64,000 bases of DNA from Streptomyces sennicomposti (GCF_019890635.1 NZ_JAIOAB010000019.1:1-64000), one strand, 5' to 3'; counted from the stretch's first letter, positions 41,914 to 50,923 are shown. The notes: generated by a model not told the origin, from the sequence alone. Numbers and translations: made by a program.

Positions 41914-42299
41914 CGGACGAACCTAGGTCGCCTTACAGTCATATGAACGGCACCACGACCGTGGGAGAGGCCGCGGTCACCCGGCCGGTGGGCATCCGGG
42001 CGCGAGGCGGCCGCTGGGCATCCGCTGAGCGAGGCGCGCCGGGCACGGTTCGCCGCCGGGGGTTGCTGCGGGGTCCGGTCCGCCGCCGGGGGTCGCTGTC
42101 GGGTGCGGTCCGTCGTCGGGGGTCGCTGTCGGGTGCGGTCCGTCGCGGGGCACTGCCGGGTCCGGCCTGCCCCCGGGGGTTGCTGTCGGGTCCCGCCTGC
42201 CGCGGGGCGCTGCCGGGTCTCCGGTCCGTCGCAGGTCACTGCCGGGTGCGGTGTCCCACCGCTGGGCACCGCCGGGGCCGGTCCGTCGCGGTCGGTTCC
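41914..42299 (-). repeat. 386-bp interval with eight 27-30 bp tandem repeats after the SPFH stop
   Basis: Units of GGT(G/C)CGGTCCGTCGTCGGGG plus GTCGCTGTCG run from 42042 to about 42274 (starts near 42042, 42072, 42102, 42132, 42159, 42189, 42216, 42245). On the minus strand the SPFH frame has no further stop after its TGA (42300-42302) until 41910, so the repeats lie in one open frame of about 130 codons reading TRQRPPTTDR-like decapeptides. No independent start or ribosome site supports a gene. The remainder up to the deacetylase start shows nothing else. Confidence 0.75.
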
Positions 42300-43343
42300 T
42301 CACCGCTCCGATCGCTGCTGCTCGGGCCCGGCCCCGGGGGGCGCGGGCTCGGCGGGCTCGGCCTGCGCTTCCGGCTCCGGGGCGCGGGAAGCCGGCCCGC
42401 GCTCGCCCTCGGGTTCCGCCTCGAGCGCGGCGGCGTCGGCCGCGGCCCGTACGGGGGTGACGGAGGCCGCCTCGGCGACCGGATGCGCCGGGGTGAAGGG
42501 CTGGGAGCCGTTGGCGAGCGGCTTCGGCGGCTCAGGCGTCGGTGCCGGAGCCGGTGCGGCCGGAGTCGGCGCGGCCGGTCCCGGCTGCTGGGCCTTCTCC
42601 AGGAAGCGCAGCAGCTCCACCGGGAAGGGCAGCACCAGCGTGGAGTTCTTCTCGGTGGCCACGGCGGTCACCGTCTGCAGCAGCCGCAGTTGCAGCGCGG
42701 CGGGCGTGTCCGCCATCTGCTGGGCGGCCTCGGCGAGCTTCTTGGACGCCTGGAGCTCGGCGTCCGCGTTGATGATCCGGGCCCGCCGCTCCCGGTCGGC
42801 CTCGGCCTGCCGGGCCATGGACCGCTTCATCGTGTCGGGCAGGGACACGTCCTTGATCTCGACGCGGTCGATCTGGACGCCCCAGCCGATGGCCGGGCTG
42901 TCGATCATCAGTTCAAGGCCCTGGTTGAGCTTCTCCCGGTTGGACAGCAGGTCGTCCAGGTCGCTCTTGCCGATGATCGAACGCAGCGAGGTCTGCGCCA
43001 TCTGGGACACCGCGAACCGGTAGTCCTCCACCTGGATGACGGCGTTGGCCGCGTCGACCACCTTGAAGTAGACGACCGCGTCCACCCGCACGGTCACGTT
43101 GTCCCGGGTGATGCCCTCCTGGGCGGGGATCGGCAGCGTGACGATCTGCATGTTGACCTTGTGGAGCCGGTCCACGAACGGCACGATCGTCGTGAAGCCG
43201 GGCGAGCGCACGGACCCGGTGTACCGGCCGAGCCGCAGCACCACCCCGCGCTCGTACTGTTTGACGACCCGCGCCGCCCCGGCGATGTACACGAGGCCGG
43301 CACAGCCGGCGGCGATCACGGCGGTCAGTACGTCCTCGACCAT
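42300..43343 (-). CDS. SPFH/band-7 (slipin-type) membrane protein
   Basis: A 347-residue stomatin-like protein. N-terminal hydrophobic anchor (VLTAVIAAGCAGLVYIAGAA), SPFH core about 28-205 (QYERGVVLRLGRYTGSVRSPG, VDRLHKVNMQIVTLPIP, DNVTVRVDAVVYFKVVD), a charged helix with KRSMARQAEADRERRARII, and a C-terminal Pro/Ala/Glu tail from about 240. Such proteins form membrane microdomain scaffolds; the partner is often an NfeD protein, which is not next door. An in-frame repeat region follows its stop codon. Confidence 0.85.
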   Translation of the reverse strand: MVEDVLTAVIAAGCAGLVYIAGAARVVKQYERGVVLRLGRYTGSVRSPGFTTIVPFVDRLHKVNMQIVTLPIPAQEGITRDNVTVRVDAVVYFKVVDAANAVIQVEDYRFAVSQMAQTSLRSIIGKSDLDDLLSNREKLNQGLELMIDSPAIGWGVQIDRVEIKDVSLPDTMKRSMARQAEADRERRARIINADAELQASKKLAEAAQQMADTPAALQLRLLQTVTAVATEKNSTLVLPFPVELLRFLEKAQQPGPAAPTPAAPAPAPTPEPPKPLANGSQPFTPAHPVAEAASVTPVRAAADAAALEAEPEGERGPASRAPEPEAQAEPAEPAPPGAGPEQQRSER

Positions 43344-43517
43344 GATGACGGCTCCTCGGCAGGTCGCCGATGCGCCCCAAGCGGCGCCTGCTTCAACGAT
43401 AGGCCCGGCCCGACGACCCGGTCGAGCCTGCGGACCGTCCGTCCGGACCGCCCGCCCGGACCGCCCGCCCGGGGGCGTCCCGGCGGTCGCCCGGACGGGA
43501 CCGCCGGGGCGCCGCCG

Positions 43518-45023
43518 TCAGCCCGGCGGAGCGGGCAGCCGCGCCGGTTCCGTGTTCAGCCGCACCGGCTCGGTGCCCGCCGCGCTGTGCCGCTCGGCCC
43601 AGTTCTCCAGCGCCGTACGGCAGGCGTGGTCCAGGTGGTGCAGTCCGGCCAGGTGCAGTTCGACGGGCCGGTCCTGGGGCAGCGCCTCCAGCGTGTCCAG
43701 GATGCGCGGCAGGCGCAGGAAGGTCGCGTTGCCCGACAGATACGCCTGCACGGGGCCTGCGCCCTTGTCGACGACCTCCAGCTTCACGTGCGAGGCGTCC
43801 CAGGCGGTCTTGGCCACCGACAGGGCGAGACCGATCAGCACCCCCTCGAACATGTTCACCACGACGATGGACACGGCCGTGACCACCAGGATCACCGCCT
43901 CCCCCCGGTGTCCCCGCCACAGCGACGCGAGCCGGCGGAAGGGGATGAGCTTCCAGCCCGCGTGCACGAGGATGCCCGCGAGCGCGGGCAGGGGTATGAG
44001 CGCCAGCGCCGACGGCAGCAGCGCCGCGAACACCAGCAGCCACACCCCGTGCAGCACCCGCGAGGCCTTGGTGCGGGCGCCGGCCTGGACGTTGGCGGAG
44101 CTGCGCACGATCACCGCGGTCATCGGCAGCGCGCCGAGCAGCCCGCACACCGCGTTGCCCGCGCCCTGCGCCATCAGCTCCTTGTCGTACCGGGTGCGCG
44201 GCCCGTCGTGCAGCCGGTCCACGGCCGCCGCGCTGAACAGGCTCTCCGCCGAGGCGATGAGGGCGAAGGCGGCGATCGTGCCGTAGAGCGCGGGGTTCGC
44301 CAGCTCCCCGAAGGCCTCGGTCCCGGGCGGCTGGACCGCGTCGAGCAGTCCCCGCACCCGCACCGTGGCCACCGGCAGATCGAGGAGCCGGGCGGCGAGC
44401 GCGGCCAGGAGCACCGCGGCGAGCGCCCCCGGCACCGCCCGTGCCCGCCGGGGCAGCCGCGGCCACAGCACGAGGACGGCGACGGTGCCCGCGCCGACCG
44501 CGAGCGAGGCCGGGGCCCGGCTGCCGGCGAGGGCGTCGGCCAGCGCCCCCGGCAGCCCGGTGATCTTGTCGATGCCGGACGCCGGGGCCTTCAGACCGGC
44601 GGCGGCGTACAGCTGGCCCGCGATGATCACGAGGCCGATGCCGGCCAGCATGCCCTCGACCACCGACACCGAGATGGCCCGGAACCAGCGGCCCAGCCGC
44701 AGCGCGCCCATGGCGAGCTGGAGCACTCCCGTGGCGAGCACGAGCACGCCCAGCACGGGCAGCCCGAACTCGCGCACGGCCTCGAACACCAGCACCGTCA
44801 GACCGGCGGCCGGGCCGGACACCTGAAGGCTGCTGCCGGGCAGTAGCCCGGTGACGACGCCGCCCACGATGCCGGTGACCAGGCCGAGTTCGGCCGGCAC
44901 CCCGGAGGCGACGGCCACGCCGACGCACAGCGGCAGCGCGACCAGGAAGACGACGAGGGAGGCGGCGAAGTCCTGCCGCAGGAAGGGGAACCTGGCTATG
45001 GCGCGGGACACGGCGGCGCTCAC
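43518..45023 (-). CDS. SulP-family anion transporter (probable bicarbonate transporter)
   Basis: A 501-residue SulP permease with about 11-12 membrane helices. N-terminal FPFLRQDFAASLVVFLVALPLCVGVAVASG, the family motif region GLLPGSSLQVSGPAAGLTVLV and GAGNAVCGLLGALPMTAVIVRSSANVQAGART are typical. A short STAS-like domain covers about 405-490 (GNATFLRLPRILDTLEALP, ELHLAGLHHLDHACRTALENW). The GTG start overlaps the carbonic anhydrase stop by four bases (GTGA). This coupling suggests bicarbonate as substrate; sulfate is possible. Confidence 0.88.
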   Translation of the reverse strand: MSAAVSRAIARFPFLRQDFAASLVVFLVALPLCVGVAVASGVPAELGLVTGIVGGVVTGLLPGSSLQVSGPAAGLTVLVFEAVREFGLPVLGVLVLATGVLQLAMGALRLGRWFRAISVSVVEGMLAGIGLVIIAGQLYAAAGLKAPASGIDKITGLPGALADALAGSRAPASLAVGAGTVAVLVLWPRLPRRARAVPGALAAVLLAALAARLLDLPVATVRVRGLLDAVQPPGTEAFGELANPALYGTIAAFALIASAESLFSAAAVDRLHDGPRTRYDKELMAQGAGNAVCGLLGALPMTAVIVRSSANVQAGARTKASRVLHGVWLLVFAALLPSALALIPLPALAGILVHAGWKLIPFRRLASLWRGHRGEAVILVVTAVSIVVVNMFEGVLIGLALSVAKTAWDASHVKLEVVDKGAGPVQAYLSGNATFLRLPRILDTLEALPQDRPVELHLAGLHHLDHACRTALENWAERHSAAGTEPVRLNTEPARLPAPPG

Positions 45024-45595
45024 AGGGCCGTGAAGAGGTCGGACTGCGGGCGGTGCGCGAGGACGGCGCCCGTGTGGACCTCGTAGTACCAGGCGTGCAG
45101 GTTCAGTAGGCCGTCCGCGAGCTTGCGCTCCACGCACGGGTAGGAGCGCAGCCGCAGCACCTGCGCCAGGGCGTGGTTCTGCACGGCCTCCGCGACGCAC
45201 GGGTCCTCGGCCGGGCCCGACGGCAGGGGCGTCGCACCCGTCAGCCAGTCGCGCACGGCCGGTACGGCGTCGAGGTCGTCGCCGCGGACCAGGGCGCCGA
45301 CGGCGCCGCAGTGCGAGTGGCCGCAGACCACGATGTCGCGCACCCCGAGCACCTGCACGGCGTACTCGATGGTGGCCGCCTCGCCGGTGGGGCGGTCCGC
45401 GTACGGCGGGACGATGTTGCCCGCGGTGCGCAGCTCGAACAGCTGGCCGGGGCGGGCGCCCGTGATCAGGGCCGGGACGACCCGGGAGTCGGAACAGGTG
45501 ATGAACAGGACCTCGGGGGACTGGCCGGCGGCGAGTGCGGCGAACTCCTCGGGGCGCTGTCCGAACGTACGGGCGTTGTCGATGAGGGGTTGCAT
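45020..45595 (-). CDS. Beta-class carbonic anhydrase
   Basis: A 191-residue zinc enzyme. Zinc ligands: Cys and Asp in CSDSRVVP (residues ~34-37), His and Cys in VVCGHSHCGAVGAL (~93-96). It interconverts CO2 and bicarbonate. It is translationally coupled to the following SulP transporter, so the pair probably moves and hydrates inorganic carbon together. Confidence 0.93.
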   Translation of the reverse strand: MQPLIDNARTFGQRPEEFAALAAGQSPEVLFITCSDSRVVPALITGARPGQLFELRTAGNIVPPYADRPTGEAATIEYAVQVLGVRDIVVCGHSHCGAVGALVRGDDLDAVPAVRDWLTGATPLPSGPAEDPCVAEAVQNHALAQVLRLRSYPCVERKLADGLLNLHAWYYEVHTGAVLAHRPQSDLFTAL

Positions 45596-45774
45596 GGGAC
45601 TCCTCCTGGCGCGCGGCGGGGCGCGCGTCGGGCGTGCACGACTGACGTGGGGGAGAGGGACCGCTGAGGTGGGTGAAGGAACCGCTCACGGCAGGCGGAA
45701 GAGACCGCTCGCGTGGGCGGGAGGAACCACTGAGGCAGGCGGAAAGGACCGCGAGGCGGGGACCGCTGAGCCGG

Positions 45775-46179
45775 TCAGTGGCGGAAGACCTGGAGCGCGG
45801 CCGGGGTGCGGCCGGGGGCCGGTCTCGATGCGCGGGCGTACCCGGCGCCGGGCGCCGCCGCCTCGTGGGCGCCGGTGTGGCCGGGGCCGGGCGCGGGGGG
45901 TTCGGGGGTCCGGGGGCCGGAGTCGGCGGCCCGGTGGCGGTCGCGCGGGATGCGCAGGGGCCCGGTGGGGCCGTGGCCGGCGGGACCGCAGTCGCGGACG
46001 CCGGCGCGCTCCTCACGCGGCGCGGTGCCGGTGGGCGCCGTGGGCGGCCGCTCCTCGGCCCGGACGTGACCGAATGTCTGTGCGGATGCGAAGGACGGGT
46101 CGGGCGCGAGGAAAGGAAGCGCCAGCAGTGCGGCGGCGAGGAGCGCGAGCACGGTCCTGGCCGCTGGGCCTGGCCTCAT
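45775..46179 (-). CDS. Small secreted or anchored hypothetical protein
   Basis: A 134-residue protein with an N-terminal hydrophobic segment (VLALLAAALLALPFLAP, residues 9-25) that may be a signal peptide, then a Pro/Arg/His-rich region with RVRDCGPAGHGPTGPLRIPRDRHRAA-like sequence and the C-terminus ALQVFRH, which I have seen on other streptomycete small proteins. The ATG at 46179 has GGAGGGGGG upstream and is preferred over one six codons earlier. Function unknown. Confidence 0.6.
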   Translation of the reverse strand: MRPGPAARTVLALLAAALLALPFLAPDPSFASAQTFGHVRAEERPPTAPTGTAPREERAGVRDCGPAGHGPTGPLRIPRDRHRAADSGPRTPEPPAPGPGHTGAHEAAAPGAGYARASRPAPGRTPAALQVFRH

Positions 46180-46202
46180 ACGCCCCCCTCCGCACATCCG
46201 AT

Positions 46203-46248
46203 GTCTCTCGTAACGACCAAGACTTGGTCAACGAATGGTCAAGAGACA
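46203..46248. promoter_or_regulatory. Nested inverted repeats upstream of the small secreted protein
   Basis: GACCAAGACTTGGTC (46215-46229) is a perfect 15-bp palindrome. It is framed by TGTCTCT (46203-46209) and AGAGACA (46242-46248), also inverted. It starts 24 bp upstream of the 46179 start codon and could be an operator. The rest of 46249-46391 shows no gene. Confidence 0.55.
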
Positions 46249-46391
46249 CGGTAGCGGTACGGAGTCGTTTGCAGGGTTAACGCCACGTTACGTGGTCGAG
46301 AGCGCCCGAAAAGTGAGGGTTGTTTGGCGCGATCCGATCTCCCGGCGGGGCCTCGGGCATCCGATGCCCGGCCGGGATGCAGCCATCCGGC

Positions 46392-47498
46392 TCAGGCGCC
46401 GCCCTCGACGAGCCCCTTGGCGTCCCGGGCGAGCGCGGTCAGCCGGGATATCGCGCGGAAGTACTTCTTGCGGTAACCGCCGTTCAGCATCTCCTCGCTG
46501 AACAGCCGGTCGAAGGGCACCCCGGAGGCGAGGACGGGCACCTCGCGGTCGTAGAGCCGGTCGGCGAGCACGACCAGACGCAGCGCCGTCGACTGGTCCG
46601 GCACCGGCCGCACCCCGGTCAGGCACACCGCCCCGACGCCGTCGGTCAGCGCGCCGTAGCGGCTCGGGTGCACCCTGGCCAGGTGGTCCAGGAGCTGCGG
46701 GAAGTCGTCCAGCGAGGCGTTCGCGGTGGCGTGGGCCGCTTTGGTCACCTGCTCGTCGGTGAACGGCGCCGGCGCCTCGGGCAGCCCGCGGTGCCGGTAG
46801 TCCTCGCCGTCGATGCGCAGCGCCCTGAAGTGCGCGGACAGGCCCTGGATCTCACGCAGGAAGTCGGCCGCCGCGAACCGGCCCTCGCCGAGCTTGCCCG
46901 GCAGCGTGTTCGAGGTGGCGGCCAGCGCCACGCCCGCGTCCACCAGACGGCCCAGCAGCGTGGAGACCAGCACCGTGTCGCCCGGGTCGTCCAGCTCGAA
47001 CTCGTCGATGCACAGCAGCCGGTGGCCGGACAGGGTCTCGACCGTCTTCTGGAAGCCGAGGGCGCCGACGAGGTTGGTCAGCTCCACGAACGTGCCGAAC
47101 GCCTTGCGGGCGGGCTCGGCCGGGGTGGCGTGCCACAGGGAGGCCAGCAGGTGGGTCTTGCCGACGCCGTAGCCGCCGTCGAGGTACACACCGCGGGGGC
47201 CGGCCGGCGTCTTGGCGGCCTTGCTCCGGCCGAAGCCGAACAGACCGCGCCTGGCCCCGCCCGCGGGCGCCCCGTCCAGCCCGGCGGCGAAGCCCTCCAG
47301 GACCCGCACCGCCTCGGTCTGGCTCGGCTGGTTCGGGTCCGGGATGTAGGTCGCGAAGCGCACCGCGTCGAAACGCGGCGGCGGCACCATCTCGGCGACC
47401 AGCCGGTCCGCCGGTACGTGCGGCTCGCGGGCGCACAGGGAGAGCGGGGCGGCTTCGGTCACGGGGCTGGTCCCGGCGGCGGCTGTGGAAGAGGACAC
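46392..47498 (-). CDS. zapE: ZapE/AFG1-like ATPase
   Basis: A 368-residue AAA-type ATPase of the AFG1/ZapE family. Walker A in YLDGGYGVGKTHLLASLWH near 120-127, Walker B LLCIDEFELDDPGDT near 175-188, sensor region ALAATSNTLPGKLGEGRF and the C-terminal EVPVLASGVPFDRLFSEEM are characteristic. In E. coli ZapE is a cell-division ATPase linked to the Z-ring; mitochondrial Afg1 is linked to protein quality control. The GTG start at 47498 has GGGGAACC upstream. It diverges from the reductase gene with 37 bp between them. Confidence 0.88.
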   Translation of the reverse strand: MSSSTAAAGTSPVTEAAPLSLCAREPHVPADRLVAEMVPPPRFDAVRFATYIPDPNQPSQTEAVRVLEGFAAGLDGAPAGGARRGLFGFGRSKAAKTPAGPRGVYLDGGYGVGKTHLLASLWHATPAEPARKAFGTFVELTNLVGALGFQKTVETLSGHRLLCIDEFELDDPGDTVLVSTLLGRLVDAGVALAATSNTLPGKLGEGRFAAADFLREIQGLSAHFRALRIDGEDYRHRGLPEAPAPFTDEQVTKAAHATANASLDDFPQLLDHLARVHPSRYGALTDGVGAVCLTGVRPVPDQSTALRLVVLADRLYDREVPVLASGVPFDRLFSEEMLNGGYRKKYFRAISRLTALARDAKGLVEGGA

Positions 47499-47535
47499 GG
47501 TTCCCCATGGTAAGCGGCGTGGAACACTGCACGGC

Positions 47536-48363
47536 ATGCGACGCCTGTTCCCTGTGACCTACGAAACAGCAGCCCAGGACCCGGGCCGGGACCGTACGGC
47601 CGACGGCGCCGGTGCGGCCGGCGCCCTGACGGACCGGGAGTGGTCCCTCGCCGAGCTGGCCGCCGCCTACGCCTACCCCGCGCCGGGGCGGCGGGGCGGC
47701 GAGTCGTGGCTGCGGGCCAACATGGTGTCCACGCTGGACGGCGCCGCCCAGCACGAGGGCCGCTCGCAGCCCATCTCCAGCGCCGCCGACATGCGGATCT
47801 TCGGCACCCTGCGGGCCCTCGCGGACGTCGTGATGGTCGGCGCGGAGACCGTACGGCAGGAGGGGTACCGGCCGGCCCGCGCGCGTGCGGAGTTCGCCGC
47901 GCTGCGCGAGGCGGCCGGGCAGGGGCCCGCCCCGGCGATCGCGGTCGTCACCGCCGGCCTGGAGCTGGATTTCTCGCTCCCGCTGTTCACCTCGCCGCTG
48001 GCGCCCACCCTGATCCTTACCGGCGCGGCCGCGAACCCGGACCGGATCGCCGAGGCCGAGCGGGCCGGCGCCCGGGTGGTGATCGCCGGCGACGGCGTCG
48101 GCATCGACCCCGTACGGGCGGTGAAGGCCCTGGCCGGGCTGGGGCACACCCGGCTGCTCACCGAGGGCGGCCCGCGGCTGCTCGGCCAGCTGGTGGCCTC
48201 CGAGGTCCTCGACGAGCTGTGCCTGACCGTCTCCCCGATGCTCACCGCGGGCGACGCCCAGCGCATCGCCGGCGGCCCCTCGGTCGCCGTCCCGCGCCGC
48301 TTCGCCCTCGCCTCCGTCCTGGAGGAGGAGGGCTTCCTGTTCACCAGCTACCGGCGGACGTGA
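47536..48363 (+). CDS. RibD C-terminal-type pyrimidine reductase family protein
   Basis: A 275-residue protein of the bacterial RibD reductase/dihydrofolate-reductase-like fold. Marks: WLRANMVSTLDGAAQHEGRSQPIS near 55-75, LADVVMVGAETVRQEGYRPAR near 95-115, and HTRLLTEGGPRLLGQLVASEVLDELCLTVSPML near 208-240. It uses NADPH in related enzymes; whether it acts in riboflavin synthesis is unclear because no other rib gene is here. The 3' end carries 25-bp repeats that include the TGA. Confidence 0.85.
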   Translation: MRRLFPVTYETAAQDPGRDRTADGAGAAGALTDREWSLAELAAAYAYPAPGRRGGESWLRANMVSTLDGAAQHEGRSQPISSAADMRIFGTLRALADVVMVGAETVRQEGYRPARARAEFAALREAAGQGPAPAIAVVTAGLELDFSLPLFTSPLAPTLILTGAAANPDRIAEAERAGARVVIAGDGVGIDPVRAVKALAGLGHTRLLTEGGPRLLGQLVASEVLDELCLTVSPMLTAGDAQRIAGGPSVAVPRRFALASVLEEEGFLFTSYRRT

Positions 48364-48424
48364 CGCCCCCGCCCACCGGCGGACGTGACGCCCCCGCCCA
48401 CCGGCGGACGTGACGCCCGCGCCC
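48350..48424 (+). repeat. 25-bp tandem repeat across the reductase stop codon (3 copies)
   Basis: Units 48350-48374, 48375-48399 and 48400-48424 share ACCGGCGGACGTGACGCCC and then CCGCCC (one mismatch in the third). The first holds the final codons and TGA of the reductase gene. A partial fourth copy follows. Confidence 0.93.
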
Positions 48425-48970
48425 ACCGGCGCACCTGGCACCCCCGGCCGCCCGGCGCGCCCGATGCCTCCGGCCACCCGAGGACCCGACGCCCCCGAGC
48501 ACAGGGGCGGCCGGCCCCCCGAGTCACCGGCGCACCTGCCCCCACCCCCGGAACACCCGCCCCTCGCCACCCGGCGCACCGGGCGTCGTCGCGCTACCGG
48601 CGCACCCTTGCGCCCCTCTACCCGCGTAGCGCGCCGCGCCGGCCAGCGGCGCGTCCGGCGCGGCGCGGGAGCGGCGGGGAAGCGGTGGGGGCGCGTACCG
48701 GGGAGCGTGGGGCCGGAGGAGCCTCCCGACCAGGGATGACGCGCCCGCGCACGCGGACGGCGCCCCGGCGTTCCCGGTCCCGCCGGGGCGTCCGCGCGGG
48801 CGCTCCGGAGCGCGGCAACCGGAGTCGTCCATTCCGCTTACTTGGTGACGGGTACACCAATTCCCGGCGATACGTGCGCGATCACGGGGCAGGATGGTTT
48901 CTGCGGGGGCTGGTTCCGGCCCACGGAGGCAGTGCGAGGGCCTGGGCCCTCCGAGGAGAAAGGGCGCCCG
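48425..48970 (+). other. Gene-free stretch upstream of the 48971 gene
   Basis: Up to about 48830 this is Pro/Arg/Gly-coding low-complexity sequence in every frame with no start or ribosome site that I trust. The AT-richer part at about 48835-48900 (TTACTTGGTGACGGGTACAC, then ATACGTGCGCGATCACG) probably contains the promoter of the next gene. Confidence 0.6.
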
Positions 48971-49444
48971 GTGTTCACAAGCGTACTGATGATCGAGAAG
49001 GCGCTGACATCCGCCGACGTGGAGTTCGTCACCACCCTGCACGGGGACGAGCCGGTCTTCTTCCATGTACTGCTCCAGCCCCGCGGCGACCAGGCCGACC
49101 GGCTCCTTCGGGCCATCGACGACATCGCGCTCGGCGAGATCGACGAGGCGGCCCGCGAGGGCGAGACCCCGGAGGGCGAGGCGGCCAAGGGGCAGGGCGA
49201 GCAGGCCCTGGACGTGTCCCTGCGGGCGCTGCGCGCGGCGGGCCGGGAGGCCGCGGGACGGCTGGTCGAGGACCATCCGCTGGACGCCCTGAAGGCCCTG
49301 GTCGCCGAGATCGGCGCCGACGAGGTGATCGTCCTGACCGACCCGCACTACGTGGAGGAGTTCTTCCACCGCGACTGGGCCTCGCGCGCCCGCCACCAGG
49401 TCGGCGTACCGGTCCTGAAGCTGTTCTCGCACAGCAAGGCTTAG
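48971..49444 (+). CDS. Conserved hypothetical protein (USP-like, often labelled indole-3-glycerol phosphate synthase)
   Basis: A 157-residue protein beginning VFTSVLMIEKALTSADVEFVTTLHGDEPVFFHVLLQPRG. The alternating strand/helix pattern and VAEIGADEVIVLTDPHYVEEFFHRDWASRARHQVGVPVLKL fit a small alpha/beta stress-protein-like fold. Homologues are often named indole-3-glycerol phosphate synthase, but I see no TIM barrel and the length is far too short, so that label is doubtful. GTG start with GAGGAGAAAGGG upstream. It is 73 bp before murC in the same direction. Confidence 0.75.
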   Translation: MFTSVLMIEKALTSADVEFVTTLHGDEPVFFHVLLQPRGDQADRLLRAIDDIALGEIDEAAREGETPEGEAAKGQGEQALDVSLRALRAAGREAAGRLVEDHPLDALKALVAEIGADEVIVLTDPHYVEEFFHRDWASRARHQVGVPVLKLFSHSKA

Positions 49445-49517
49445 GCTGGGGCGGCGCCCCGCGCAGGCGGCGCGCGCACCGTCGTACCGCAGCCGCACCA
49501 CCTGGGGAGAAAAGCGC

Positions 49518-50909
49518 ATGGCACCCGGCCTTCCTACCGCCATGGACCGACCGCACTTCATCGGCATCGGCGGCGCCGGGATGTCGGGGATCGCCAAGAT
49601 CCTCGCCCAGCGCGGCGCCCGGGTGGCGGGCAGCGACGCCAAGGACTCCGCGACCGCCGACGCGCTGCGCGCGCAGGGCGCCACCGTGCACATCGGGCAC
49701 GCGGCCGAGCACCTCGCGGACGACGCGAGCTGCGTCGTCGTCTCCTCGGCGATCCGCCAGGACAACCCCGAGCTGGTCCGCGCGGCCGAGCTGGGCATCC
49801 CGGTCGTGCACCGCTCCGACGCCCTGGCCGCCCTGATGGCGGGCCTGCGGCCGATCGCGGTGGCCGGCACCCACGGCAAGACGACCACCACGTCCATGCT
49901 GGCCGTCTCCCTGACCGCGCTGGGCCTGAACCCGTCGTACGCCATCGGCGGCGACCTCGACGCCCCCGGCTCCAACGCGCTGCACGGCACCGGCGAGATC
50001 TTCGTCGCCGAGGCGGACGAATCGGACCGCAGCTTCCACAAGTACGCCCCCGAGGTCGCCATCGTCCTCAACGTCGAGCTGGACCACCACGCCAACTACG
50101 CCTCGATGGACGAGATCTACGAGTCCTTCGAGACCTTCGCCGGGAAGATCGTCCCCGGCGGCACACTGGTGATCTCCGCCGACCACGACGGCGCCCGCGA
50201 GCTGACCCGGCGCCTGGCCGGCTCGGTGCGCACGGTGACGTACGGCGAGTCCGCCGACGCCGACGTGCGTGTGCTGTCGGTCGTGCCGCAGGGCCTGAAG
50301 AGCGAGGTCACCGTCCTGCTGGACGGCGCCGAGCTGACCTTCGCGGTCTCCGTGCCCGGCCGGCACTACGCGCACAACGCCGTGGCCGCGCTGGCCGCCG
50401 GCGTGGCCCTCGGCATCCCGGCCGCCGAGCTGGCCCCCGCCCTGGCCGCCTACACCGGTGTCAAGCGCCGCCTCCAGCTCAAGGGCGAGGCCGCCGGCGT
50501 CCAGGTCATCGACTCCTACGCCCACCACCCCACCGAGATGAGCGCCGACCTGGAGGCGATGCGGGCCGCGGCGGGCGACGCCCGGATCCTGGTCGTCTTC
50601 CAGCCGCACCTGTTCTCCCGCACCCAGGAGCTGGGCAAGGAGATGGGCCAGGCGCTCACCCTCGCCGACGCCTCCGCCGTGCTCGACATCTACCCGGCCC
50701 GCGAGGACCCGATCCCCGGCGTCACCAGCGAGCTGATCATCGAGGCCGCGCGGGCCGCCGGCGCCGACGTGACGGCCGTCCACGACAAGGCCGAGGTCCC
50801 GGACGTGGTCGCGGGAATGGCGAAGGCCGGTGATCTCGTTCTCACCATGGGCGCGGGCGACGTCACCGACCTCGGCCCGCGCATCCTGGACCGACTGACC
50901 GAGAACTGA
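49518..50909 (+). CDS. murC: UDP-N-acetylmuramate-L-alanine ligase
   Basis: A 463-residue Mur ligase joining L-Ala to UDP-MurNAc with ATP, the first peptide step of peptidoglycan synthesis. N-terminal FIGIGGAGMSGIAKILAQRG, ATP loop AGTHGKTTTTSM near 117-125, AEADESDRSF, NVELDHHANY, and C-terminal VIDSYAHHPTEM, FQPHLFSRT are all diagnostic of MurC. Normal length. ATG with GGGGAG eight to nine bases upstream. msrB follows after 14 bp. Confidence 0.95.
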   Translation: MAPGLPTAMDRPHFIGIGGAGMSGIAKILAQRGARVAGSDAKDSATADALRAQGATVHIGHAAEHLADDASCVVVSSAIRQDNPELVRAAELGIPVVHRSDALAALMAGLRPIAVAGTHGKTTTTSMLAVSLTALGLNPSYAIGGDLDAPGSNALHGTGEIFVAEADESDRSFHKYAPEVAIVLNVELDHHANYASMDEIYESFETFAGKIVPGGTLVISADHDGARELTRRLAGSVRTVTYGESADADVRVLSVVPQGLKSEVTVLLDGAELTFAVSVPGRHYAHNAVAALAAGVALGIPAAELAPALAAYTGVKRRLQLKGEAAGVQVIDSYAHHPTEMSADLEAMRAAAGDARILVVFQPHLFSRTQELGKEMGQALTLADASAVLDIYPAREDPIPGVTSELIIEAARAAGADVTAVHDKAEVPDVVAGMAKAGDLVLTMGAGDVTDLGPRILDRLTEN

Positions 50910-50923
50910 GGGGCTGAGGGCTC

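Noticed and set aside
41910..42269. Independent gene of decapeptide repeats
   Set aside because: No start codon with a ribosome site and the open frame follows from a 30-bp repeat; kept only as a possible read-through extension.
48425..48840. Protein-coding gene in the Pro/Arg-rich stretch
   Set aside because: All frames are low-complexity, partly made of the 25-bp repeat, with no convincing start.
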